Source: Pseudomonas sp. LBUM920
GTDB taxonomy: Bacteria; Pseudomonadota; Gammaproteobacteria; Pseudomonadales; Pseudomonadaceae
Assembly: GCF_003852315.1 (NCBI RefSeq)
Contig: NZ_CP027762.1
Span: 5,003,501 to 5,067,500, forward strand
Length of the DNA stretch: 64,000 nt
Direction: 5' to 3'
Shown piece by piece: positions 43,298-52,115 of the stretch; position 1 is the first letter of the stretch; every line of letters begins with the position of its first letter. The position numbers were made by a program, and so were the translations under genes. A model generated the notes under the pieces. That model saw only the letters and a list, made by a program, of their open reading frames with translations. It had not been told where the DNA came from and did no database searches.

Positions 43298-43804
43298 ATG
43301 CAACCCACCGCAATCGACAGCAAACTCAAGAACCATCACGGCGAGCGCGTCGCGTTTATCCAGGCCTGCTGGCACAAGGATATTGTCGACCAATCGCGTA
43401 AAGGCTTCCTCGCCGAAATGATCGCCCAGGGTTACCAGGAATCGGACATCGATTTCTTCGAAGTCGGCGGCGCCTTTGAACTGCCCCTGCACGCCAAGCT
43501 GCTGGCCAAGACCGGCCGCTACGCTGGCATCGTCGCAGCCGCACTGGTGGTGGACGGCGGCATCTACCGTCACGAATTCGTCGCCCAATCGGTGGTCAGT
43601 GGCCTGATGCAAGTGCAGCTGGAAACCGAAGTGCCGGTGTTCTCGGTGTCCCTGACGCCGCATCACTTCCACGCGGGCAGCGAACACCACACCTTCTTCT
43701 ACGAGCACTTCGTCCACAAGGGCCAGGAAGCCGCGCGCACCTGCGCCGACACCTTGCACAAAGTGCGTGCAATCCGTCGCAGCGAGCAGAAACTGGCGGT
43801 GTAA
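43298..43804 (+). CDS. ribH: 6,7-dimethyl-8-ribityllumazine synthase (RibH2 type)
   Basis: 168 residues. Lumazine synthase fold with FEVGGAFELPLHAKLL and VVDGGIYRHEF in place of the more common GAVI/GHF motifs, typical of the type II decameric enzymes (RibH2, as in Brucella). It catalyses the penultimate riboflavin step. Under FMN riboswitch control and not next to other rib genes, so it is probably a second lumazine synthase beside the housekeeping one. Confidence 0.9.
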   Translation: MQPTAIDSKLKNHHGERVAFIQACWHKDIVDQSRKGFLAEMIAQGYQESDIDFFEVGGAFELPLHAKLLAKTGRYAGIVAAALVVDGGIYRHEFVAQSVVSGLMQVQLETEVPVFSVSLTPHHFHAGSEHHTFFYEHFVHKGQEAARTCADTLHKVRAIRRSEQKLAV

Positions 43805-43814
43805 GTCGCCCCCG

Positions 43815-43850
43815 AAAACGCCCCGCCCACCCTGGTGAGCGGGGCGTTTT
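43815..43850 (+). terminator. Terminator of ribH
   Basis: 12-bp stem AAAACGCCCCGC/GCGGGGCGTTTT with a 12-nt loop, then T. It separates ribH from the M91-type gene. Confidence 0.88.
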
Positions 43851-43951
43851 TCGTTCAAGCATCTACCACCGCACCATGACGTATCTGCGGTCTAGTGAGC
43901 CACACGCCGGGCAACCGCCCGCCTTCTCACCTGACCGAGAGCCATCACGCC

Positions 43952-45466
43952 ATGCACCGCCCTCTTTTTGTACCCGACACCCCCAGCGCCATTCACACCG
44001 TGCACGGGGGAAACCTGACGCCCACCGACGCAGAAAAAACCGCCAACCTGGGCGGTGCCCCAGCGCGTGCGCAGGTCTATCGGGACACGGTCGTTCGGGT
44101 CGAACGACTCAGGCAGCAGACCCGCCAGGATAAAGCGCCGCGCAGAGATACCTTGAGGTTTGCATTCACCGCCGATCAACGCGAGCTCTGGCTCAGCGCG
44201 GCGAGCGATCACCTGCACCTGTACGTCGGCACGGCGCTCTATCAGATAACGCCATCTTCGCCGACGCAAATCATCGAGCTAGTCACCGGCCATGGCGCCG
44301 ACTGCATCCATGTCGATGACAGCCTCCAGAACCCCGTCAGCATTGATGCAGGCGCTGGCGACGACTACCTGCGGGTCGGCGGCCGTCACTCGACGATCCT
44401 GTCCGGCGAGGGCGATGACACGCTACGGATCAGCGCCGAGGACTGCACCGTCGACAGCGGCCCCGGTAATGACAGCACGCAGATCATCGGCGCCGGCACC
44501 GCCCGTATCTACGCGGGTGACGGCGCCGACAGCATTCACGGCGGCGCCGGGCTCAACTTTATCGATGGCGGCCCGGGCGACGACGTGATTGTCGGTGGCA
44601 GCGGCCATCACCTACTCAGCGGCGGCGACGGCAATGACACCATCAAGGCCGGCAGCGGCACTAACGTCATCTATCCGGGTAACGGCCATGACCATGTCAG
44701 CAAACTCAAGACGACAGACCGGGTTTATGGCCTGCCCGGCGACACCCTGGTCGCCATGACCAACGACGAACGCTACGCGTGGTTGCTTGAAAAACTCGCC
44801 AGCCTGCCAACCCCATCGCTCGACCAGGTGATGGCGGTGCTGTTCCCCACCGACCTCGACACAGTCCACCCACCGCTCATGGCGTCCGACGAGGCCGGTA
44901 AAACGGGTCTGTCGATTGGGGGAAACAGGCAGTTTGTTATGCGCGTCGAATCCGATCTCAGCGTGCTGCGCGTATCACCCAATGGGCAAAAACTGCTCCA
45001 CGCACTGGATATGGCGGCACAACGCAGTGGGCAACCCGTCAGCATTGAACCGGGTGACGAAAACAATGCCAGGTTCACGCCCTCCACCGACGCCGACACG
45101 TTGATGATCCGCGACGGCCAGCCCGGCACGCCGGCCTACGGCGGGCTGATCGAGTACAACCCCTTTTTCAGCCCACCGGGCTCGCTGCCGATCATCGGGC
45201 TCTATCACGAGCTGTGTCACGCCTATAACGCCGTTACCGGTACCGTGGCGCCCGGCACCACCGATGAAAATCACGCAGGCAAAACCGTTGCGATCAAAAA
45301 CGTGGAGCGGCAAGCCCTGGGCCTGCCCATTGATCTGGCGCCTTTTGACTTCGATCTGAACCCCGACACCCCGCCCACGCGGACCAACCCCGAGGCCTTT
45401 ACGGAAAATGCGCTGCGCAAGGAATTCGGGTTGCCGGCTCGCGACGCGTACCTGGCGAAGCCTTGA
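43952..45466 (+). CDS. M91-family zinc metallopeptidase with RTX-like repeats
   Basis: 504 residues from the ATG at 43952 (MHRPLFVPDTPSAIHTVHGG); a GTG at 43895 would add 19. No signal peptide. Residues about 125-255 hold nine-residue RTX-like repeats (GAGDDYL, GEGDDTL, GPGDDVI, GDGNDTI), a putative Ca2+-binding beta roll. The C-terminal part has His419-Glu420-Leu-Cys-His423 in LYHELCHAYNAVTG, the zincin motif as in the NleD/HopH1/XopG effector family (M91). A secreted or host-delivered protease is likely, but substrate and route are unknown. No hrp box was found. It lies between ribH and astE, five nt from the convergent astE stop. Confidence 0.78.
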   Translation: MHRPLFVPDTPSAIHTVHGGNLTPTDAEKTANLGGAPARAQVYRDTVVRVERLRQQTRQDKAPRRDTLRFAFTADQRELWLSAASDHLHLYVGTALYQITPSSPTQIIELVTGHGADCIHVDDSLQNPVSIDAGAGDDYLRVGGRHSTILSGEGDDTLRISAEDCTVDSGPGNDSTQIIGAGTARIYAGDGADSIHGGAGLNFIDGGPGDDVIVGGSGHHLLSGGDGNDTIKAGSGTNVIYPGNGHDHVSKLKTTDRVYGLPGDTLVAMTNDERYAWLLEKLASLPTPSLDQVMAVLFPTDLDTVHPPLMASDEAGKTGLSIGGNRQFVMRVESDLSVLRVSPNGQKLLHALDMAAQRSGQPVSIEPGDENNARFTPSTDADTLMIRDGQPGTPAYGGLIEYNPFFSPPGSLPIIGLYHELCHAYNAVTGTVAPGTTDENHAGKTVAIKNVERQALGLPIDLAPFDFDLNPDTPPTRTNPEAFTENALRKEFGLPARDAYLAKP

Positions 45467-45471
45467 GGGAA

Positions 45472-46476
45472 CTAGACCAGCGCCGCGTCGGTGGTGGGCA
45501 CAATCAGAATCCCGGCCCGCAAACCATTCTTCACTTTCGGGTTCGGGAAGATAATGCGTGCGCCCTCCTCCTCGATTACCCAGCGGGTCTTGGCAACGTC
45601 TTCGGCCAGCAGGTAGCCCTTGGCCAACGGCGAGAAGTTTTCCACGTCCGCCGGCAAGTGCAGCAGGAAGGCATCACTGTGCTTGATCACTTCACGCGAT
45701 ACCGCAAACAGTTGCAGGCCGTCCAGGCTGTCAGTGGCCGGCTCGCTGCCTTCGATGATCTGCGTCAGGCGCGTCTCCAGGCGGGAAACATCCACGCCCT
45801 GGTTCTGGCCGAACGGCCGCGCCTTGCCCAGTTCCAGGGTGAAAGCCTCGGCGTTCAGTTGCTCATAGGTGAACGCGGTGAAGGTGATCGACGTCTTGTT
45901 CTGCAACAGCACCGCTTGCATGCCGGCAGCACACAGGCGCGCCAGCTCGTGACGTGAATGCTGGCGACCTTCTTTCCACGGGTACAGCGCGAATTGCTCG
46001 ATCTTCGAGCCGCGAATGGCCGTGTGCAGGTCGTAATGCAGGCGCGAGCGATCAGGCAGGCTGAAGAACGTGCGGGCCAACTGCTCAAGCTCAGCGGCGC
46101 GCATGGCCTCAGGGCCAATGTTTTGTTCGTGGCGGCCATTGAACAGCCGGTTGACGTCCAGCTCGAGGTAACGCTCGCCGCGGCGCATGGCCTCGGGGTT
46201 ACCGAACAGGAACAGAATGCGGGTGCGGGGTTTGATTTCCCCACGGGCAATGCCATGCAACAGGCGGTCGAGCAATTCGATCGGCGCGGTTTCGTTGCCA
46301 TGGATGCCGGACGACAGCAGCAGGTCGCTGCCGTTGTCCAGCGCTTGCGGCGGGCGCACTTCGAGCGCGCCCTCGCTGAGCCAGCGCATCTGCACGCCGT
46401 CGACAGTCAGTTGAATTTTTTGCGCCGGTTCGCGACCGGCGAGGGTCAGTTCAAGCAATTTGCCGAGGGCGAGCAT
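45472..46476 (-). CDS. astE: Succinylglutamate desuccinylase AstE
   Basis: 334 residues, M14-like zinc enzyme. The motif SSGIHGNETAPIELL gives the metal-binding His and Glu; a later YDLHTAIRGS gives the other His. It releases glutamate and succinate, the last step of the arginine succinyltransferase pathway. Last gene of the aru/ast operon. Confidence 0.95.
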   Translation of the reverse strand: MLALGKLLELTLAGREPAQKIQLTVDGVQMRWLSEGALEVRPPQALDNGSDLLLSSGIHGNETAPIELLDRLLHGIARGEIKPRTRILFLFGNPEAMRRGERYLELDVNRLFNGRHEQNIGPEAMRAAELEQLARTFFSLPDRSRLHYDLHTAIRGSKIEQFALYPWKEGRQHSRHELARLCAAGMQAVLLQNKTSITFTAFTYEQLNAEAFTLELGKARPFGQNQGVDVSRLETRLTQIIEGSEPATDSLDGLQLFAVSREVIKHSDAFLLHLPADVENFSPLAKGYLLAEDVAKTRWVIEEEGARIIFPNPKVKNGLRAGILIVPTTDAALV

Positions 46477-46487
46477 AAGCAGCTTCC

Positions 46488-46778
46488 TTAGTGGTTGCAG
46501 CCAGGGCCGTGAACGTGATCGTCGTCATCGCCTTCAACGTCGGCCGGTTCCATTTCCAGTTGCAGGCTCATCAGGTTGGTGGCCAGTGGACGCATCAGCA
46601 GGTTGGCGTACTCAGCGTCGCCTTCTTCCACGTCCACACCAATCAGCAACTGGCCACGGCCGTCGTGCTGGATCCAGATTTCCTTGCCCTGCCAGACCAC
46701 GGCGACGCGGGTGCAGGAGGTTTCCAGCTGGGTGCCGTCGGTGTCTTCAAGAATCAGTTTCAGGGTGTCGGTGGTCAT
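46488..46778 (-). CDS. Conserved small protein of the ast operon
   Basis: 96 residues. A compact beta-rich body is followed by an acidic, His-rich end: EGDDDDHVHGPGCNH, which could bind metal. Located between astB and astE, where P. aeruginosa has the uncharacterised PA0900. With two M14-type zinc enzymes in this pathway a metal-related role can be imagined but is not shown. Confidence 0.8.
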   Translation of the reverse strand: MTTDTLKLILEDTDGTQLETSCTRVAVVWQGKEIWIQHDGRGQLLIGVDVEEGDAEYANLLMRPLATNLMSLQLEMEPADVEGDDDDHVHGPGCNH

Positions 46779-46814
46779 AAAAAGTTCTCAGCCATAGGGT
46801 GTAAAAAAGTGGCG

Positions 46815-48161
46815 TTAGTTGATCTGGAAAGGATAAACCGAGCCCAGTTTAAGGATTTGCGTCAGTTCATCCAGTGCCGTCCGGCACTCAAGCAGCAATT
46901 GCGGATCAGCCAGGTCGGTTTCACGCAGGCTGTCGCGGTAGTGCTTGTCGACCCACTGGGTCAGCGTGTCATACAACGGCGCGGTCATGATAACCCCTGG
47001 GTTCACCGCCGCCAGCTCAGTTTCATTCAACGCCACGCGCAAGCGCAGGCACGCCGGGCCACCGCCGTTCTGCATGCTTTGCTTGAGGTCAAACACCTTC
47101 ACTTCACGGATCAGCCCGCCGGAGGCCGTCAGGCCTTGCAGGTACTGCCAGACGCGCTCGTTGGCGCGGCACTCTTCCGGCACAATCAGCAGCATCGAAC
47201 CGTCGGTGCGGGTCAGCAACTGGCTGTTGAACAAGTAGGACCGCACGGCGTCCTCGACGCTGACCTGGGCGCGCGGCACGCACACTGACTGGAAGTTGCC
47301 GCCCAGTTTGCCCAACTTGCCTTGCAGCTCGGCGAGCATCTGCTCGGTATTGAGAAACGCGTCCTCGTGGTAGAACAGCACCTCGCCGTTGCCCACCGCG
47401 ATCACGTCGTTGTGGAACACGCCGGCATCGATCACAGACGGGTTCTGCTGGGCGTAGACCACGCCGTCATCCTTCAGGCCATGCAGGCGCGCGACGGCCT
47501 GGGAGGCTTCAAGGGTCTGGCGCGCCGGGTACTTCTGCGGCGCGGGGTAACGGGTGTCGAACGCGCTACGGCCAAACACGAAGAACTCGACGCCGGCCTT
47601 GCCATAATCACGGCAGAAACGCGTGTGGTTGGCCGCGCCTTCGTCGCCGAACTGCGCCACCGCCGGCAACGCGGCGTGGTGGGCGAAGTGCTTTTGGTCG
47701 GCGAACATCGCACCCAGCACGCGGCTGGTGGTCGGGTGTTCGATGCTGCGGTGGTATTTGCAGTTGAGGTTGGCGGCAGTGAAATGCACGCGGCCGTCCG
47801 CCGTGTCGGCACTCGGGCTGACAGTGGCGGCGTTGGCTACCCACATGCTGGAGGCCGAGCAGCTGGCAACCAGCAGCGGCATGGCCTGCTTGGCCGCCTG
47901 CTGAATCACCTGCGCGTCGGTGCCGCTGAAACCAAGGTTGCGCAACGCGGCCACGTCAGGACGTTCCTGCGGCGCCAGCACACCTTGCACAAAGCCCATG
48001 TCCATCAGGGCTTTCATTTTCTGCAGCCCCTGCAACGCCGCTTCCTTCGGGTTCGAAGACTGCTGGCTGTTGCTCTGGGACGCGACGTTGCCGTAGGACA
48101 AACCGCCGTAGTTATGGGTCGGCCCCACGAGACCGTCAAAATTGACTTCACAGGATTTCAT
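46815..48161 (-). CDS. astB: N-succinylarginine dihydrolase AstB
   Basis: 448 residues from the ATG at 48161 (MKSCEVNFDGLVGPTHNYGG), with GTGGAG upstream. The opening motif and the later catalytic Cys/His regions (GGGPACLRLRVAL near the end) are typical of AstB of the amidinotransferase fold. It converts succinylarginine to succinylornithine, ammonia and CO2. It follows astD after a 191-bp gap with a REPIN. Confidence 0.95.
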   Translation of the reverse strand: MKSCEVNFDGLVGPTHNYGGLSYGNVASQSNSQQSSNPKEAALQGLQKMKALMDMGFVQGVLAPQERPDVAALRNLGFSGTDAQVIQQAAKQAMPLLVASCSASSMWVANAATVSPSADTADGRVHFTAANLNCKYHRSIEHPTTSRVLGAMFADQKHFAHHAALPAVAQFGDEGAANHTRFCRDYGKAGVEFFVFGRSAFDTRYPAPQKYPARQTLEASQAVARLHGLKDDGVVYAQQNPSVIDAGVFHNDVIAVGNGEVLFYHEDAFLNTEQMLAELQGKLGKLGGNFQSVCVPRAQVSVEDAVRSYLFNSQLLTRTDGSMLLIVPEECRANERVWQYLQGLTASGGLIREVKVFDLKQSMQNGGGPACLRLRVALNETELAAVNPGVIMTAPLYDTLTQWVDKHYRDSLRETDLADPQLLLECRTALDELTQILKLGSVYPFQIN

Positions 48162-48248
48162 CGGCGAGGCTCCACGAACATCTGTTTTTATAGGCATCAA
48201 TAGCAGTCTTCACACCACCGCTACTCTCTATCTGTAAACCCGATCAAC

Positions 48249-48352
48249 TGTGGGAGCTGGCTTGACTGCGATGGCAGCGGCGCGGTTTGACTAAAGGACC
48301 GAGTTGCCCGCATCGCAGGCAAATCAGCTCCCCCACAAGCCCGCTCCCACCT
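48249..48352. repeat. REPIN with an extra third arm
   Basis: TGTGGGAGCTGGCTTGACTG, an inverted arm (CATCGCAGGCAAATCAGCTC), then a further REP arm ACAAGCCCGCTCCCAC. It sits inside the aru/ast operon, between astD and astB, so it is transcribed. Confidence 0.85.
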
Positions 48353-49819
48353 TTAGATCAGCGTAATACCTGGGGTCAGCGTTGCCGGGACCACCAGGCT
48401 TGGCGTTTCCAGAGACGCCACCGGGTACGCGCAATAATCCGCCGCGTAATAGGCGCTGGCGCGATGGTTGCCCGACGCCCCTACCCCACCGAACGGCGCG
48501 GTGCTGGCAGCACCGGTCAGCTGCTTGTTCCAGTTGACGATGCCGGCGCGGCTTTCCAGCCAGAACTGCTGGTAGCGTGCTTCGGAATCCGACAACAAGC
48601 CCGCGGCCAAACCGTACTGGGTGTTGTTGGCCTCAGTGATCGCAGCGGCAAAATCAGCGTAGCGGATCACCTGCAGCAGCGGGCCGAACAGCTCTTCATC
48701 TTCGCGCTCGGTCACGCCGGTCACGTCGATAATGCCAGGCGTGAGCAACGCGGCCTGATCCTGCGGCTGAGTCATTTCCAACAGCGCCACGGCGCCATTG
48801 GCCAACATCAACTCCTGGGCGTCCATCAAGGCCTTGGCCGCGCCGAGGGAAATCACCGAGCCCATGAACGGCGCTGGCTGCTGATCAAACGCACCCACTT
48901 CAATCGTCGCGCTGACCGCCACCAGGCGCGCCAGCAACGCATCGCCCCAGGCACCTTCGGGCACCAGCAAGCGACGCGCGCAGGTGCAACGCTGACCGGC
49001 CGAGATAAACGCCGACTGGATAATGGTGTAGACCGCCGCATCCACGTCGGCCACTTCGTCGACCACCAGCGGGTTGTTGCCGCCCATTTCCAGCGCGAGG
49101 ATCTTGTCCGGGCGCCCGGAAAACTGCTGGTGCAGGTGATTGCCGGTGCGGCTGGAACCGGTGAAGAACAACCCGTCGATACCGGGGTTGGCCGCCAACG
49201 CGATACCGGTTTCCCGCGCGCCTTGCAGCAGGTTCAACACGCCCGCCGGCAAGCCGGCGTCGATCCAGCATTGCACGGTCAGCTCGGCGACTTTGGGGGT
49301 CAGCTCGCTCGGCTTGAACAGCACGGTATTGCCCGCCAGCAACGCCGGGACGATGTGCCCGTTCGGCAAGTGGCCAGGGAAATTGTAAGGGCCAAACACC
49401 GCCACCACGCCGTGCGGCTTGTGGCGCAACACGGCGGTGGCGTCGCCCAGCGGGCCGCTCTTCTCGCCGGTGCGCTCACGGTAGCTTTGCACCGAGATGG
49501 CAATCTTGTTGGCCATGCTGGTGACTTCAGTGGCCGATTCCCACAGTGGTTTGCCGGTTTCTTCGCCGATGCAACGGGCGATTTCGTCGGCGCGGCTTTT
49601 CAGCGTGGCGGCAAAGGTTTCCAGCACGCTGATACGTTCTTCCAGCGGGCGCCGGGCCCAGCCTGGAAACGCCTGGCGCGCGGCCTGCACGGCGGATTCA
49701 ACCTGTTCGACGGTGGCGCCATTGCCGGCCCACAGCACCTGCTGGGTCACCGGGTTGCGCGACTCGAACAGTTCACCCTGGCCCGCCAGCCAGCTACCTG
49801 CGATATACAGCGAATTCAT
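48353..49819 (-). CDS. astD: Succinylglutamate semialdehyde dehydrogenase AstD
   Basis: 488 residues, aldehyde dehydrogenase family, with FTGSSRTG (NAD site), LEMGGNNP (general-base Glu) and SAGQRCTCARR (nucleophilic Cys). It oxidises succinylglutamate semialdehyde. Its ATG shares 1 nt with the aruG stop (TAATG), a translational-coupling junction. Confidence 0.95.
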   Translation of the reverse strand: MNSLYIAGSWLAGQGELFESRNPVTQQVLWAGNGATVEQVESAVQAARQAFPGWARRPLEERISVLETFAATLKSRADEIARCIGEETGKPLWESATEVTSMANKIAISVQSYRERTGEKSGPLGDATAVLRHKPHGVVAVFGPYNFPGHLPNGHIVPALLAGNTVLFKPSELTPKVAELTVQCWIDAGLPAGVLNLLQGARETGIALAANPGIDGLFFTGSSRTGNHLHQQFSGRPDKILALEMGGNNPLVVDEVADVDAAVYTIIQSAFISAGQRCTCARRLLVPEGAWGDALLARLVAVSATIEVGAFDQQPAPFMGSVISLGAAKALMDAQELMLANGAVALLEMTQPQDQAALLTPGIIDVTGVTEREDEELFGPLLQVIRYADFAAAITEANNTQYGLAAGLLSDSEARYQQFWLESRAGIVNWNKQLTGAASTAPFGGVGASGNHRASAYYAADYCAYPVASLETPSLVVPATLTPGITLI

Positions 49820-50844
49820 TATTTCGACTCCCGAGCAGCAGACAACGCAACAGCGCGCACTTGATCACCCACCACCAGTTGCAGGCGTTTGGCAGTCTGA
49901 GGATCGACCACCAGCGTGCCTGCCGCCAGACGGGCCGGAGCGGCCGTGATGCGGCACTCCTCACGCTTGCGGTTATGAATCAGGAACGGCGTGGCGTCGT
50001 CCCCTGGGGTGCCGATGGCCAACACCAGTGACTGGCTGTCGCGCACCGCACGGATTTTGCTGGTTTCACATTCCACCGCCGGGCCGGCGTCGAAGATATC
50101 GACATAGCCCTGGTAGCTGAAGCCCTCACTCTTGAGCATGCTCAGCGCCGGCTCGGTGTCCGGGTGGACTTTGCCGATGACATTGCGCGCATCTTCAGAG
50201 AGGAAGCAGCTGTACAGCGGAAACTTGGGCATCAGCTCAGCGATAAACGCCTTGTTGCCCACGCCGGTCAGGTAATCGGCCTGACTGAATTCCATCTTGA
50301 AGAAATGCCGGCCCAGGCTTTCCCAGAACGGCGAGCGCCCAGCCTCGTTGGACACCCCGCGCATCTCGGCAATGATCTTGTTACCGAACAGCTGCGGGAA
50401 TTCAGCGATAAACAGCATGCGCGCCTTGGCCAGCATGCGGCCGTTGAGGCCGTTGCGGTAATCGGCGTGCAGGAACAACGAGCACAATTCGGAGTTGCCG
50501 GTGAGGTCGTTGGCCAAAAACAGCGTCGGAATCTCGCGGTAGATATTCAGTTCCTGGGAGGCGCTGACGGTCAGGCCGACCCGGAAGTTGTACCACGGCT
50601 CGCGCAGGCCGACGGCGCCGGCAATGGCGGAAATACCCACCACGCGGCCTTCGTCGTTTTCCAGCACAAACAGGTAGTCGGCATCGCCGCGCCCGGCTTC
50701 GCCGCGAAAGGTTTTTTCCGCCCAGCCAACCCGGTGGGTCAGGCGCTCTTCGTTGGCCGGCAAGGTAGTGAGGCCGGTGCCGGTGCTGCGCGCCAGATCA
50801 ATCAGGGCCGGTAAATCGCTGCTGCGTACGGGACGAACGATCAT
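49819..50844 (-). CDS. aruG: Arginine N-succinyltransferase subunit beta
   Basis: 341 residues starting MIVRPVRSSDLPALIDLARSTGTGLTTLP, the AstA family. One of the two subunits of the Pseudomonas enzyme that succinylates arginine (and ornithine). Paired with aruF, about 40 percent alike by eye, an old duplication. Gap to aruF is 51 nt. Confidence 0.94.
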   Translation of the reverse strand: MIVRPVRSSDLPALIDLARSTGTGLTTLPANEERLTHRVGWAEKTFRGEAGRGDADYLFVLENDEGRVVGISAIAGAVGLREPWYNFRVGLTVSASQELNIYREIPTLFLANDLTGNSELCSLFLHADYRNGLNGRMLAKARMLFIAEFPQLFGNKIIAEMRGVSNEAGRSPFWESLGRHFFKMEFSQADYLTGVGNKAFIAELMPKFPLYSCFLSEDARNVIGKVHPDTEPALSMLKSEGFSYQGYVDIFDAGPAVECETSKIRAVRDSQSLVLAIGTPGDDATPFLIHNRKREECRITAAPARLAAGTLVVDPQTAKRLQLVVGDQVRAVALSAARESK

Positions 50845-50895
50845 GCTATCTCCTCAGACGGGCCGCCTGCTCCAGGCCACCCGCAAAACTCTGCT

Positions 50896-51915
50896 TTAAA
50901 CAGCGACCAGGCGCACGCTGGCACCTTCGCCGACACCCAGGGCTTCGGCCGCGGCCAGGTCCAGGGTCACCGGTTTGCCGGGCGCGTAGTCCAGCTCCAG
51001 CATCACCGCGCGGTAATCCTGCAACTGCGCGTTGCTGACCAGGTACTGGCGGCCAGCCCCCTTGACCATTTCACCGATCTTCACCGGCACCACGCGGCTT
51101 TGGGCAATCGAGCGAATGCCCGAGACCCGCGCGTGCAGCGTCGGGCCGCCGTCGAAGATGTCGATGTAATGGTCGGTCTCGAAGCCTTCACGCATCAGGA
51201 TGTCGAAGGTGATCTGCGCACGCGGGTGCACCTGGCCCATGGCTTCCTGGGCTTCGTCGGGCAGCAGCGGCACGTAGATCGGGTAATGCGGCATCAGCTC
51301 GGCGAGGAAGGTGCGGCTTTTGAGCCCGCACAGGCGTTCGGCAGCGGCGTAGTTGAGGTCGAAGAAGTTGCGGCCAATGGCGTCCCAGAACGGCGAATCA
51401 CCGTTCTCGTCGCTGTAGCCGACAATCTCGGTCACCACCGAGTCGGCAAAGCGCTCGGGGTGGCTGGCGACGAACAACAGGCGGCCACGTGAATTGAGTT
51501 CCGACCACGGCGAACCGACCAGCGCAGGCTTCACGTAGAAACTGGTGAGCAGGCTGTTGCCGGTCAGGTCGTGGCATTGGGAAAGCACGTGAATCTTGTT
51601 GTGGATCTTCAGCTCGCGGGACGCGTGCACGAAGGTTTCGTTACGGAAGCTGTAGAACGGCTCCGAGTAACCGGCCGACGCGACGATGGCCGAGCAGCCA
51701 GCCAGCTCGCCGGTCTCGGTGTCTTCAAGCACGAAGAAATAGCTTTCTTCGCCGTTGAAACTGACCTCGGCCGCGAAGGACGCTTCGCTGGCGGCGATCT
51801 TGTCGCTCAGGCGTTCCACATCATCCGGCAAGGAGGTGACACCAATCGGGCTGTCCGCAGCCAGACGCTGTACCTCGCCCAGATCAGCCATTTGCGCGGG
51901 GCGCATCACCAGCAT
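50896..51915 (-). CDS. aruF: Arginine/ornithine N-succinyltransferase subunit alpha
   Basis: 339 residues from the ATG at 51915 (MLVMRPAQMADLGEVQRLAADS), with AAGGAG 8 nt upstream. Same AstA family as aruG, with FFDLNYAAAERLCG and IYVPLLPDEAQEAMGQVHP. The alpha subunit of the same enzyme. A 200-bp gap with a REPIN separates it from aruC. Confidence 0.94.
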   Translation of the reverse strand: MLVMRPAQMADLGEVQRLAADSPIGVTSLPDDVERLSDKIAASEASFAAEVSFNGEESYFFVLEDTETGELAGCSAIVASAGYSEPFYSFRNETFVHASRELKIHNKIHVLSQCHDLTGNSLLTSFYVKPALVGSPWSELNSRGRLLFVASHPERFADSVVTEIVGYSDENGDSPFWDAIGRNFFDLNYAAAERLCGLKSRTFLAELMPHYPIYVPLLPDEAQEAMGQVHPRAQITFDILMREGFETDHYIDIFDGGPTLHARVSGIRSIAQSRVVPVKIGEMVKGAGRQYLVSNAQLQDYRAVMLELDYAPGKPVTLDLAAAEALGVGEGASVRLVAV

Positions 51916-51989
51916 GGTGTCACTCCTTAACTCGAAAAACTCATAGAGGGAAAAATGCCGGACACGGGATCTGAGCTCACACAGATCCA

Positions 51990-52083
51990 ATGTGGGAGGG
52001 GGCTTGCCCCCGATAGCAGTCTGTCAGTTGATAAATCCAGTGACTGATCCACCGCTATCGGGGGCAAGCCCCCTCTCACATTT
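51990..52083. repeat. REPIN (GGGGGCTTGCCCCC type)
   Basis: TGTGGGAGGGGGCTTGCCCC and its inverted partner (TCGGGGGCAAGCCCCCTC), 94 bp overall. A different subclass from the CTTGCTCGCGAA and CTTGCCTGCGAT copies. Between aruC and aruF. Confidence 0.9.
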
Positions 52084-52115
52084 TTGACCAGTCCAACCAG
52101 CAAAATGTGTCGCTA

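Noticed and set aside
43805..43951. hrp box before the M91-type gene
   Set aside because: No GGAACC element on the plus strand in this interval.
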